DNA from: Pelargonium cotyledonis
Taxonomy: Eukaryota > Streptophyta > Magnoliopsida > Geraniales > Geraniaceae
DNA length: 23,464 nucleotides
Direction: 5' to 3'
Assembly (NCBI GenBank): GCA_036897625.1
Contig: JAYMTA010000877.1
Span: 1-23,464, forward strand
Shown: piece after piece, positions 1 through 8,788 of the stretch
Numbering within the stretch: the first letter of the stretch is position 1
How the letters are laid out: the number at the start of each line of letters is the position of its first letter
Program-made: the position numbers and the translations under genes
Notes under the pieces: generated by a model
Told to the model about the DNA's origin: nothing
Seen by the model: the letters and a program-made list of their open reading frames with translations, nothing else
Databases searched by the model: none

Positions 1-76
1 AACATAATTGAGGCGAATCGAGGCTTAAATGTCAGAGTAAATGCACTAAATAGTATGCAAATATTCCGCGTATCAG

Positions 77-265
77 ATGTCAACCGCCATATCAGCAAAT
101 TTAACACGTCAGCATGTCACGCCATCCTTGAGATTAATGGTTTTGCCCCTGGACTTGAGAAATTTTGAATTTAGTCTCTAACATTATTAAATTTTGCTTG
201 TTGTAGCCCTTGGACTACTATTTTTTTTTATATTATCATTCATATAAGTGGTAATCAATTTTCTC
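77..265 (+). repeat. Left inverted arm of the 1-1147 element
   Basis: This arm matches the reverse complement of about 640-1018. Shared blocks are the CACGTCA-rich stretch at 105-125, ATTAATGGTTTTGCCC (about 135-150), TTGAATTTAG (166-175) and CTACTATTTTTTT with ATAAGTGGTAATCA (about 217-258). It lacks the SINE that lies in the opposite arm, so it serves as a natural empty site for that insertion. Confidence 0.7.
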
Positions 266-428
266 CATACAAAATCGTCACCCTTGTTCAGAGAAACTAT
301 AATATTTTTATTCCCACCCTTGTATGTGGTAACCAATCACCACATCAGTATGACAGAATGTAACATTTAAAATGTACATGAACGTGTAGACAATTTTTTT
401 AGAGAGAAAGAACGTAGACATTAAAAAC

Positions 429-496
429 AAACGAATCTAACAATCAACAGAACTTACTCTCAAAACGAATCTAACAATCAACAGAACTTACTCTCA
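429..496 (+). repeat. Perfect 34-bp tandem duplication
   Basis: Two identical 34-bp units occupy 429-462 and 463-496; each begins AAACGAATCTAACAATC. They lie in the unpaired loop of the surrounding element. The absence of any mismatch suggests a recent local duplication. Confidence 0.9.
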
Positions 497-639
497 AAAT
501 TCATTTTATGAATTAATTTAAAAAAAAAAATTAACCTAGCTAAGGTGTTTGACGATTTCAGTCCAAACATTTAGAGTTATGTTTTTTTTTAAAATTTTTT
601 ATTTATAAATAAATGTTGGTAAGTTGACGTGATATGGTA

Positions 640-1018
640 ACTTGAACAAATTTGTTACTTACCATCCTACCCAATGATTACCACTTATATGGTGATAAAA
701 AAATAGTAGTTCAAGGATTAGAACAAACATAGTTTAAGGTTAAGGGCTTAGTCCCCTACGGAATGACACAATGGTTAAGACACACAACTCCATGAAGGAG
801 GTCGTGGGATCTTATCTCATTGCGTCGGGTGGGGTGGGGTTTGAGGTTTATATGGGAGAGCTACCCCCTATTGTGTAGCTTAATTAGTTAGTTTTTTTAT
901 TTAAAAAAAATAAGGCTAAGGGCTAAATTCAAAATTTCGTCAAGTTAAGGGCAAAACCATTAATCACAAGGATGACGTGACATGTTGACGTGGCATGTTG
1001 ACGTGACGGTCAACAGCT
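640..1018 (-). repeat. Right inverted arm of the 1-1147 element, interrupted by a SINE
   Basis: This is the inverted partner of 77-265. Reading inward from 1018 it has three close ACGT-core motifs (GACGTGACA, GACGTGGCA, GACGTGACG), then ATTAATGGTTTTGCCC on the complementary strand. The arm is interrupted at 749-911 by a SINE. Confidence 0.7.
749..911 (+). mobile_element. tRNA-derived SINE, about 163 bp
   Basis: An A-box-like TGGTTAAGACAC starts at 772. A degenerate B box lies in GTCGTGGGATCTTATCTC (801-818), followed by a GT-rich body and a T-rich/A-rich 3' end at 890-911. It is flanked by a 13-bp direct repeat with one mismatch: AAGGTTAAGGGCT (736-748) and AAGGCTAAGGGCT (912-924). The opposite inverted arm of the host element has no such insert at the matching place. 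This tRNA head plus target duplication is the standard plant SINE layout. I cannot name the family; Au-like is possible. Confidence 0.6.
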
Positions 1019-1386
1019 TGTTATAGCTAGCTATAGTAGTGTGAATAAAAATAATTAGCAGTCCAAGAGCCAAAACTAGCAAGTTTTGAGAACAATGACT
1101 AAAACTAAAATTTTGTCGACTTCAGAAAGGCAAAAGCTATTTGACCCTTATTTATAAATTAGGTTTTTTGATCTCCAATAGTCATTGAACTATCCAATTT
1201 GTTCCGAAATAGTCCCTGAACTTTGATTCGTTCCGCCATGGTCCCTACCGTTAACTTTTTAACATATTCTGTTATCTCATACTGACGTGACACATTTTGA
1301 CAATAAATTAGTACTATTTAGTGTTCAATTACTATTATGCCCTCTAACTTTTTTCAAATTTATAAAAAAATGACATTCAAACTTTT

Positions 1387-2510
1387 GGATTAAATGTTTA
1401 TAGATCCCCTGGACTTGTTTTTATTTTAGAGTTGACTTCTATTTAGGGTTTTTATAAGTTTTCCTCCCTGGAATTTCAGTTTTTAACAATTTAGTCTCAT
1501 TGACCTGCAATTACAAGTTACTATCGGACACGTCATCAGGCGCTGACACCTCACCTTTCCAAGTCATATTTGTGTGCCATGTCAGCCACTAACCCAGCCT
1601 CATCAAAACTGTGCGTTTTGGAAACCCCAACCCCAATGACAACAACAAGAAGCCATGAACGTTGACCAATCTCCTGCTCACAAGGTTTCATCCTTGCAAA
1701 CCCTAACCTCTGCTGCTTCTCTCTCCTCCTCCATCTCCAAGCTCACTGCCTCATCCTGTGCCTTCCCCTCCCAAAAGAACCTCTATTTCTTTTACAACTT
1801 TGACGAATTCAAGGCCCCTATCAAACAAATTGCCAAGGAATCACAGCCCATATTTTGTTTTTTTTATTTAGAAGAAAATACATGCTGGATCAGCAAAGGC
1901 ATGGTACACTTGTGTTTTATAAATACCAAAGACAGTAATGAGGCATTGAGATTTGTTTGTAGATGATACAAGAAAGAAGGTAACAGTGTATTCTATTCAT
2001 TTTATGGGAGTGTTTTAGAGCTTAAGAGAGACTGAAAAGCTCTAAAAATGGATCCAAATAAAATGGACCATCAACTGATCTGGAAATATTGATTATGTAA
2101 CCAGAAAATAGAATAGTCTTTGGACCCCCATAAAATCCACTTGAAATAAGAAAGTCACATACATTTTCTATTTTTATTTATTTATTATATAAGCTATAAT
2201 TTGTGAAAAACAGCAAGACAATCTTGCTTATGGTTCAAACCATATGGAGGAAAAAGAAGTGCAGAGAAACATCTTTCTAAAACGCACAGTTTTGATGGGG
2301 CATGGTTAGTGGCTGACGTGGCACACAATATGATGTGGAAATGTGAGGTGTCAACACCTAATGACGTGTCCGGGATCAACCTGTAATTGCAGGTCGATAA
2401 GACTAAATTGTAAAAAATTGAAAGCCCAGGGAAGAAAACATGTGAAAACCCTAAATATGGGTCAACTCTAAAATGAGAACAAGTCCAAGAGGTGTAAAAA
2501 CATTTAACCC
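1387..2510. mobile_element. Nested MULE-like element, 1124 bp, carrying a captured gene start
   Basis: TIRs of about 240 bp occupy 1387-1622 and about 2275-2510. They share TAAATGTTT at the tip, TTTTAGAGTTGAC, GACCTGCAATTACA, a CACGTCA-type motif and AAAACTGTGCGTTTT at the inner edge. The flanks are CAAACTTTT (1378-1386) and GAAACTTTT (2511-2519), an 8-of-9 target duplication. It sits wholly inside the 1162-3357 element, so it is the younger of the two. Its unpaired middle contains a piece of a host gene, which makes it a Pack-MULE by the usual definition. Confidence 0.75.
1655..1849 (+). pseudogene. Captured N-terminal fragment, RRP6-like 3'-5' exonuclease (EXOSC10 family)
   Basis: The reading frame opens with ATG at 1655, right after a UTR-like CA-rich leader (1625-1654). 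It encodes a Ser/Thr-rich start, SSLQTLTSAASLSSSISK, then PSQKNLYFFYNFDEFKAPIK and QIAKESQ. The order SLSSSISKLTASS, a Pro-Ser-Lys-rich turn, and a YNFDEFK.PI..IA..SQ block resembles, from memory, the start of plant RRP6-like nuclear exosome nucleases, just before and into the PMC2NT domain. Similarity stops soon after SQ; the following residues, up to the stop at 1966, look like non-coding DNA read through. No exonuclease or HRDC domain is present, so this is only a first-exon piece inside a transposon. A partial PMC2NT start from another protein is the main alternative. Confidence 0.5.
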
Positions 2511-3366
2511 GAAACTTTTTTACTCTCTACTGTTATTCTCCCTCTCTCTCTAAAAGAAACAAAACCAAAAAGACATTAAAGCCTCCTCAAACAACTTTGT
2601 CACCGGAACCACCTCACCTTCATCACGTAACACAATCATTGAAACAATGTCTATAATATATCCGTATAGGAGTAATTTCGAATTCTACTGATTATAATAG
2701 GAATCCCTTAAGGAACCAGAGCATACAAGACAAATATTTAGATCTAACTTTGATTTATCTGCTATCTTTGACAAAGTCTTATAAAAAGGAAACCGCAGGC
2801 TTTTGCCTTTGAATTGAAAGTATTTCTCTTGTAAAAATGGATCTCAAATGTAGGAAAATCAGCTGCCTTTATAAACAAATTTACAAAACCACCATTCTCG
2901 CTTTCACTCCCATCTACCTCAATAATGCCCAAATGCCTCTAACCAACAACCTTAAAAAAGAAACAAGAAATCATTTTGAAGAAACCTCTATCGGGCTTAT
3001 CTCCGGCCAAGTTCACCTCAATGAAAAGCTATAAGCAGATGGTGTCGAAGAGAGGAGAGAGAGAAAAATATTTGAGTGGCACATCTTCATAAATTTGAGA
3101 AAAGGTCGAGGGTAAAATGATAATTTCATAGATTTGAAAGAAAATTAAAGACAAAATGATAATTTTAGTTATTTATATTTTAAAAATTATTTTTTTATTG
3201 TCACGTCAGCGATAGTTAACAGATTTGTTAGTTTATTTGACGGTAGGGACCATGGCGGAACAGAATTTTCGTTTTCGGACGTCCACGGAACAAATCAAAG
3301 TTCGAGGACTATTTCGGAACAATTTGGATAGTTCAGGAACTAATGGGATGTTTTACCTATAAATTA

Positions 3367-3643
3367 TAATATAAAATCACATAACTATTTTACTATTTGA
3401 TTTAGTTTTCTTGAATCACGTACTAAATTGAACATTAAATTTTTCTGTAACAAAATTAACAGATGAAACTTTTATACATACCAAAATAACAATTTTTTCA
3501 ACTAGAAAATAATGTGTTCAAATTGGGTTATGAACTAGTTTGGGTTAAAAAAAAGTTTAGGTATCAAATTGAGTCCAAACATGAAAGTTGAGGAACTATT
3601 TTGGGTTAAAAAACGTTCAACGACCAAACTTGTCTCTTTTACC
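3367..3643. mobile_element. Right end of an older MULE-like element
   Basis: The end reads CTCTTTTACC at 3643, inward GGTAAAAGAGACAAG, followed by the same kind of text as other TIRs here (TAGTTCCTCAACTTTCATG on the minus strand). Its left end is not in the window. The 1162-3357 element, and probably the 1-1147 element, are inserted in it. The adjacent nonamer TATTTTATT (3644-3652) is the expected target duplication. Confidence 0.45.
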
Positions 3644-3664
3644 TATTTTATTTTATATATGAAA

Positions 3665-3790
3665 TATTACTTCATCCGTCTTAAAATGATACTCTTTTTT
3701 TTCTTCGAAAATTTAGTTATATCATAAATTACCGATAACATTTATATAATAAGTTTTTGAGTATCATTTGAGTTTGTTTGAAAACATATT
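3665..3790. mobile_element. Possible degraded Stowaway-type MITE
   Basis: TACTTCATCCGTCTTAAAAT at about 3668 resembles the common plant Stowaway start (CTCCCTCCGT-C-CAAAAT). An inverted AAATGATACTC pairs with GAGTATCATTTG near 3757-3768. The ends are worn, and the TA duplication is not clear on the right. Confidence 0.3.
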
Positions 3791-3939
3791 CATAGGGATT
3801 CATTAGTAATGATACAACATGCTAAGTACTTCTCCTTAATTATGTTTTAAATAAAAAAAACCTCTCCTCATTTCTATCAAAATACAAACAATAAGTTTCA
3901 AAGTGTGGTTTATATGCTCTGTGAGCATTTTGGGCTTAG

Positions 3940-4736
3940 GGTTTGAGTTAAAGGATCAAAGGCAGCAGGCGGCGGCGCTCTTGGTGTGCAGCGACGACGA
4001 GAGTTTAGTGGGTGTTGGGCTTGGATCTGCGAAACACGGACTGGACGAAGGGAATGGAGATCAGTGAGGGTAGACGAAGAAGGGGTTTTCGTGTGTGTAG
4101 TTGTGACGGCTTGAGGTCGACGACGGTGAGAGAGCGATGAAGGGAGAAAGAGTAGTGTGAAAAATGATATCTGAGGGTGGCGAATAGACGGGAGAGGGAG
4201 GAGGCAGAGAAACGGCGGTGTGAAAAATCAGAAATGAGCATGGCGACTATCACGGACGGAAAGTGTAGGAGAATGATCGCAAATGGAGGAAATCAGAATG
4301 CGGCGGCCGATCGGGCAGAGACGATCCGCTTGAAAAAAATGAGGAATAGATTTTGGGGCTTCAGTGGAGGTGGCGAGCCACTGGTAGTGGGTGCTGGAGG
4401 ATCCGATTTGGATCTTTGGTTAGACGTTTTAGGTAAAGTTTTTGCAAGAGGGCTCAATGTCTGAAATAGCCTTTTCAGGTCTCGTGTTAAGACCTAAGAA
4501 TGCCAGGGTTTGGATTACTATTTTGGGTTTGGTTTTGGTAGTCTATTTTAGTTTTATTTATAGTTGTGGTTTTTGAGTTTTTGGATTCTCAGGGTGTTGG
4601 AATCAACGATGTAGTAGCTCGAAGATAGTTTCGGGTCTCAGTTTTCATGTATGGTCTAGATGTGTTGCACTAGGTTTTGGTTGTATCACTTCTTTGAGCT
4701 TGCAATAATAATATTTGTATTATTATTTTTAAAAAA
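3940..4736 (+). other. GC-richer gene-like segment with AT-rich tail, unassigned
   Basis: From about 3940 to 4460 the base composition is clearly richer in G and C than the neighbours. It holds an open frame on the plus strand (4177-4464, 95 codons: Arg/Glu-rich start, then a Gly-rich stretch around GFSGGGEPLVVGAGGSDLD) and another on the minus strand (4253-4005); I recognise neither. The segment ends in a perfect small hairpin, AATAATAATA-TTTG-TATTATTATT (4704-4727), and a run of A just before a MULE terminus at 4737. It could be a captured gene region, a 5'-truncated retroposed copy, or the body of an unknown non-autonomous element. Confidence 0.25.
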
Positions 4737-4870
4737 GGATTAAATGTTTTGAGACCCCTTGAACTTGTTTTAATTTTAGAGTTGACCCTTATTTAGATTT
4801 TCGTTTGTTTTGCACCCTCAACTGACACTATTTTTTTTTTTTAGCCCATGTGATTTATTATAACCTGTTA
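4737..4870 (+). repeat. Lone MULE terminus, same family as 1387-2510
   Basis: It begins GGATTAAATGTTTTGAGACC and goes on with TTGAACTTG and TTTTAGAGTTGACCCTTATT, close to both ends of the 1387-2510 element. No inverted partner is found in the window. The partner may have been deleted, or displaced by the 16-kb MULE inserted at 5558. Confidence 0.6.
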
Positions 4871-4894
4871 TGACTGATATATAAACTAACAGCT

Positions 4895-5203
4895 GTCGAG
4901 GATGGTGATTTGGGGAAGAATTTGGTGTGTTCAGTTTAGGATTTGGAGATTCCTACACAGTCTTTGGAGTATGTTATGGAAATTGGTCAAGATGGAGGAC
5001 TTGGGACACTACTGGAAGTGAGCTCAAATCGTTTGGTTAGTTTGGAAGAGTTCGAGGGAAGCTTTTAGTCACGTTTGGTTCAACAACTCTTGCATAAAGA
5101 GAGCAAGGTTAGGAATTTGGCTGATGGGAAGAAGAAAGTGAAGAGGAGTTGGATACAGAGATTGGGTTCTCGGGTTCGAATTCCTAGTAATACTCATGTC
5201 TGA
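4895..5203 (+). pseudogene. Decayed captured fragment resembling a WDR44-type WD40 protein
   Basis: One plus-strand frame of 103 codons reads almost through, broken by stops at about codons 15 and 58. It looks coding: EYVMEIGQDGGLGTLLEV, then SSNRLVSLEEFEGSF, SRLVQQLLHKESKVRN, and DGKKKVKRSWIQRLGS. The pattern (a D-L-x-x-G-x-E-Y-V start, a L-x-E-V-x-x-x-R-L-x-x-L-E-E-F-E block, a P/R-L-V-Q-x-L block, then a basic K-K-K-x-K-x-x-W-x-x-x-L-G) reminds me of the linker upstream of the WD repeats in plant WDR44-like proteins. No WD repeat is present. It follows a lone MULE terminus, consistent with capture. The family assignment is from memory and tentative; that it is host-gene-derived is better supported than which gene. 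Confidence 0.35.
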
Positions 5204-5549
5204 ATATTATACGATAAGTCAGACATCATAATGTTGTTTTATAAAATACAACTTCAAACTGTTTGTTGCGGTTTAAAGTTTTGCAACACATGAACCATAC
5301 ATGAGATACGTATTTTTGAACGATTTGTGACTTGCGGGTCACAGGGGGTTGGTGGTTAAAGTCCAATCCACTCAATACAGATTGGACATTACCTCAAACT
5401 TAATTTAAATCATTTACAAATTTGGATTGAGATTTAAACACTTTATAATATATTATTACAAATATATGACCACTATACATTAATTTGACCTAACACAATT
5501 TTTCTTCAATTAACTTTTCAAATGTCAATAGATGTCCACACAAATACCA
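5204..5549. other. AT-rich spacer with no gene
   Basis: No open frame of note. It contains a weak inverted repeat (TCCAATCCA near 5371 against TTTGGATTG near 5420). I see nothing else that can be named. Confidence 0.5.
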
Positions 5550-5558
5550 TAAAAAATA

Positions 5559-5886
5559 GGATAAATGACCAAGATAGTCCATGTACTATCAATAATGGAG
5601 CAAACTAATCTCTCAACTTCATAATGGACCGAATTAGTCCTCATACTATCTAAAAGTGAACCGCATTCTTCCCCGACATCTTATTCCGTTTAAATCACCA
5701 TTAAAACTGCTGATTTGGACTTTTGATAAATTAAATATTATTTTTTAAATCTAAATTAATCCTAATCAGCAATATGCATGCCTAATCATCCTAACCTAAT
5801 ATTAATGACGTGGTTTGAAACAGCCTTCATCTTCTTCGCGTTGGAGTTCATGTCATGTAAAGAAAAACTTTTTGGCCTGAATTTGT
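5559..5886 (+). repeat. Left TIR of the 16.4-kb MULE
   Basis: It matches the reverse complement of 21623-21974 from the tip to GGCCTGAATTTGT at 5874-5886. Landmarks are CCAAGATAGTC, ACTTCATAATGGACC, AAACTGCTGATTTGGAC, TAATCAGCAATATGCA, ATGACGTGGTTTGAAAC and CTTCATCTTCTTCGCGTTGG. The right TIR has about 24 extra bases between GTTTGAAAC and the CTTCATC block. Confidence 0.85.
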
Positions 5887-5889
5887 TCT

Positions 5890-6141
5890 TCGACGACGTC
5901 CATCGACTTGAGTCGAAACAATCTCTACGGAGGGCTTCCAAAGGGTATTGCTAATTTGAAGAATCTTAGCATTCTCAACATCTCCGGCAACAAGCATACT
6001 GGCCCAATTCCAATAGGAATTCGATCAATGGCGAGCCTCCCTCGATCTCTCCGAAAACAACTTGTCCGACAAATTTCCCACCGACGACTAGTTTTTAGTG
6101 TTCAACGAGAGCTCATTCGCTGGAAATTCCAGAGTTACATA
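5890..6141 (+). pseudogene. Captured CLAVATA1-like LRR receptor kinase fragment
   Basis: Starting four bases inside the left TIR border, one frame gives [31 protein letters not shown] and [16 protein letters not shown]. After a one-base shift near 6040 it continues [16 protein letters not shown], a stop, then [12 protein letters not shown]. These are the last two to three LRRs (LDLS.N.L.G..P) followed by the FLVFNE(T/S)SFAGN motif that closes the LRR domain of CLAVATA1-type receptor kinases, just before the transmembrane segment. No signal peptide, transmembrane segment or kinase follows. The fragment lies between the TIR and the 3' end of the transposase gene, on the opposite strand. The frame shift and stop show it no longer codes for the receptor sequence; an ATG-started 84-codon frame (from 5908) could still be read. 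Confidence in the LRR class is high, in the CLV1 subfamily moderate to high. Confidence 0.75.
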
Positions 6142-6162
6142 AATAGGAAGAAGAGAATCTAA

Positions 6163-7191
6163 AAATCGAAGGCTTGAAAGCTCACGGCGTATATTAAATT
6201 ATAGGAAATCTATTTTGTTTGCCATGTAGTTGCAAATTCTGTCTGTCTGTGCTCTGTCTCAGCACTACATGGGAAGATTTTTTTATTTTCCAATAAACTA
6301 TTTTTCATTGTAATAATGTTAGTTCTTTGTTTAATAATGTTTGCAGCTGTTTTTGTTCTGGTAAATTAAAATGGCTACTTTGTATGATTTCATATTATAT
6401 TATGGTCATAGTGAAATGGTAGTTGTTGGTCTGATGAATAATTAACTTTTTGAATGATACTAATATAACCAAAGGCAAATGGTAATGCCTTTACATATGC
6501 AATTGAACAATATCAGAAACAATAAATGTATTCTCATTGCTTTAACAATTTTCATGAGTTGGCATTTGGCACACAAAGTATGAGTTCTCATCTTCAACAT
6601 AAGATTGATTAAAATAAATTGATAGGCATAACACTATTACAACCTCCTTTTTGTTTCTGAATAGCAAAAGTTGGGAAACTGATACAAAAATAGATCACGA
6701 GATGCAAAGGGATTTATCAATCAATTGTTGAAATTAAAATCACATGACTTTCATAAATAAATTATCATTGCTGGCTCCAACAACTGCAACTCAAACATAT
6801 GCTCCATTCATAACTGATCATCTAACATTGGTGACAAAGTAATTTAAAATGCCTATAATTTACACAAATGGAAAAAAAAAAAATTGGAAGCAATATTGTA
6901 GGAGAGAGGCCAAAGTCCTCAAATGTTCATTAAGAATCTAGCATCATCTGTCATAAAAGGAACCATCACCTAATTAATATAACTGAGGAACAATTGTAGC
7001 CATCCATTCAACATTAAAATGCAGCATTCATTAATCTTAATTTTGTCTGACATCCTTTTAAACATAAACTAGTCATTCACAAAAGTCTCAAACCAAGTGA
7101 CAAAGTACTAGACTACTTGGAAACAAATATTTATCCCAATTACAAAGACATTCCCAACATTACTTTGTCTTCTACTTTTCTTGTTCTCATC
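6163..7191. other. 3' flank of the MULE transposase, no gene
   Basis: AT-rich DNA between the captured LRR fragment and the transposase stop. It should contain the 3' UTR and polyadenylation signals of the minus-strand transposase gene. I see no open frame above 60 codons and no repeat structure. Confidence 0.55.
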
Positions 7192-7921
7192 CTATGCACT
7201 GCCTCCTTGTCCTCTTGTATTCGGCCATGCCCTTCCCCTTCCTCTTACATTCATGGTACCAGACTGTAAAGCACATATACAAAGTTGTCAGTTTTGTGAC
7301 TTTAAATGAGTTGAAGAGATACATACAAATTAGAACTTAATACTCACATTAACAACTTGTTCACCAGTCTCAGGGTTTATGTAAACCCTAAAACCAGTTG
7401 GTGGCCTTGTTGATTGTGTTGCTCTTCTCCCTCTAACTGATCTACCATGTTGTTATGTTGGTTGAGGTACTTCCCGTGACTGGGTTGTTGGAGGTTGTGA
7501 AGATCCAGGTGCTAGTGAACATTGAGGTTGTTGTATGTTGATTATCTTCCACCTACAAAAAACCTAATAACATTTATAAGTCATGTGCTATTGAATAATG
7601 AAATTTTATAAGCAAGAATGTCATACCTTATCTGGACATGTTCTTTTATTGTGATCTGCTTTGTGGCAGATTGAGCAAATCATCCTCCTTCCAAGCCTAC
7701 CAAGTTTTGTTGCACCTGCTGGAAGCTGGCTTCATTCCCCTTCTTCTAATATTCTTTTATTTATCTTCGGTCTTCCAGGCATACGTCTATCAAGTGGCGG
7801 CAACAAGTCTGGTTCTTCACTCAAAGGCCAATCACCAATACCTCTAAGAGGTTCCATCATGTAAGAATAAGCTTTGACATAGGTTGGTGGCTTGTACCAA
7901 TCAGATATGTAGTTTTCTAAT
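7192..7921 (-). pseudogene. Transposase C-terminus: CCHC knuckle, RG-rich tail, two introns
   Basis: Following on from the MITE target site, the frame reads NYISDWYKPPTYVKAYSYMM, EPLRGIGDWPLSEEPDLLPP and GRPKINKRILEEGE, then a TGA, then GRRMICSICHKADHNKRTC. The last block is a CX2CX4HX4C zinc knuckle. The donor AAG|GTATGA ends that exon at 7627. The next exon (7552-7348) carries a Ser/Pro/Gln-rich linker with one stop and PPTGFRVYINPETGEQVVN; its frame does not join the previous exon cleanly, so either the acceptor is elsewhere or there is a small indel. The final exon (7263-7192) is SGTMNVRGRGRAWPNTRGQG and ends at a TAG. This tail layout is typical of plant MuDR-like transposases. Confidence 0.75.
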
Positions 7922-8175
7922 GGGTTAATTGTTTTCAGGTCCCCTGTACTGTCTTTTTTTTAGAGTTAATCTCTGTACTCCGACTTTAGTCGTTTCGAAC
8001 CCTGTACTATACTTTTTTATTATTTCAACTCCTGAAACCTGTTGTAGCCGGTTGACCCATGCCACGTCACCGGTTGTGCCACGTAGGCATGCCACGTCAG
8101 ACGTCCAACGTGGCTAATGTATGGGCCAAAACAAAAAAAAAAACGAGTTCAGGGGGGTCTTGAAGCATTTCACCC
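7922..8175 (+). repeat. Left arm of the 1124-bp MITE
   Basis: The arm begins GGGTTAATTGTTTTCAGG and ends GAAGCATTTCACCC; read from its inner end it starts GGGTGAAATGCTTCAAGAC. Both ends therefore look like MULE termini. It holds four ACGT-core motifs within 70 bases (8060-8115), for example GCCACGTCA and GCCACGTAG. Confidence 0.8.
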
Positions 8176-8788
8176 AAATAAAAATAAAAAACAAAAAAAA
8201 TTTCTATTTAATTTTGATTGTTTTGTTCAAGATTGTTTATGGCATATCATAAGCTTAGTGGGTATATAGAACTTCTTTTTTTTTTTTTTTTTTGCAACAA
8301 AACCCATAATAAAGTTTCTTTTTATAACCATAACAAAACCAAAATCTAAAAGAGTTTTATAGAGAATTTTTATAGAAAAAATGCAAACAACTAAACATAA
8401 ATTAAGGGGCCAAATTTCACTCACCTCTCTTCCTCAAATTTCGATCATCGGAGTATCTACAACTGAACTTGCAAGAGAAAATCGTCTGTCGTTCGTTCCC
8501 TTCAATCTAAAAAACTTGAGGACTACACTCTAACTCGCCGCCGAACTGAAACACAAGCCTCGAATTTGGCTCTACCCTAACTGTAAAAAGAAATGTGACA
8601 TTTTTTGCCACCCCCAAAGGAGACCCACTCATTGTCAACCGCAGTGGCTCTACTCTAAATCGCCTTCAAATCCAACGGCACCGAAAAAAAGCTTCAGATG
8701 CCAACTAACCTTGTGATAAGTCATAAAAAAACTTGAAGAGAACAAACAAAATACTTACAAAATTTTATTTTTATTTTTATTTTTATTT

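Larger units (their letters stand above)
1..1147. mobile_element. Right part of a MULE-type TIR element, cut by the window edge
   Basis: The right terminus reads ...CTATTTGACCC at 1147, so inward it starts GGGTCAAATAGC, like the GG(N)T starts of the other elements here. Two long inverted arms (about 77-265 and 640-1018) fold on each other. The left terminus is not visible and probably lies just upstream of base 1. The predicted target duplication on the right is TTATTTATA (1148-1156). There is no transposase inside, so it is non-autonomous. The superfamily call is inferred from end sequence and from its neighbours, not from a complete pair of target duplications. Confidence 0.5.
1162..3357. 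mobile_element. Non-autonomous MULE-like TIR element with perfect 9-bp target duplication
   Basis: The flanks are identical 9-mers: TATAAATTA at 1153-1161 and at 3358-3366. The ends read GGTTTTTTGATC and, inward from the right, GGTAAAACATCCC. Arms of about 150 bp share TTGTTCCGAAATAGTCC, GAACTTTGAT and GTTCCGCCATGGTCC; the right arm has an extra segment of about 30 bp that repeats GTTCCG. Nine-base duplications and long TIRs point to the Mutator superfamily. No transposase is present. About half the length is a second element, 1387-2510, inserted near the left arm. The interior at 2530-3090 has no gene I recognise. Confidence 0.75.

Noticed and set aside
2837-3034. 65-codon frame inside the 1162-3357 element
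   Set aside because: No recognisable motif on either strand; composition like the surrounding AT-rich DNA.
4177-4464. 95-codon plus-strand open frame as a host gene
   Set aside because: No recognised motif, no clear UTR or splice context, and an overlapping frame of similar length on the other strand; kept only as part of an unassigned segment.
5160-5190. tRNA-like B box (GGGTTCGAATTCC)
   Set aside because: No A box at the proper distance upstream and no tRNA fold; the stretch continues a coding-like frame.
7638-7864. Two overlapping plus-strand frames of about 68 codons
   Set aside because: Antisense of the CCHC-knuckle part of the transposase.
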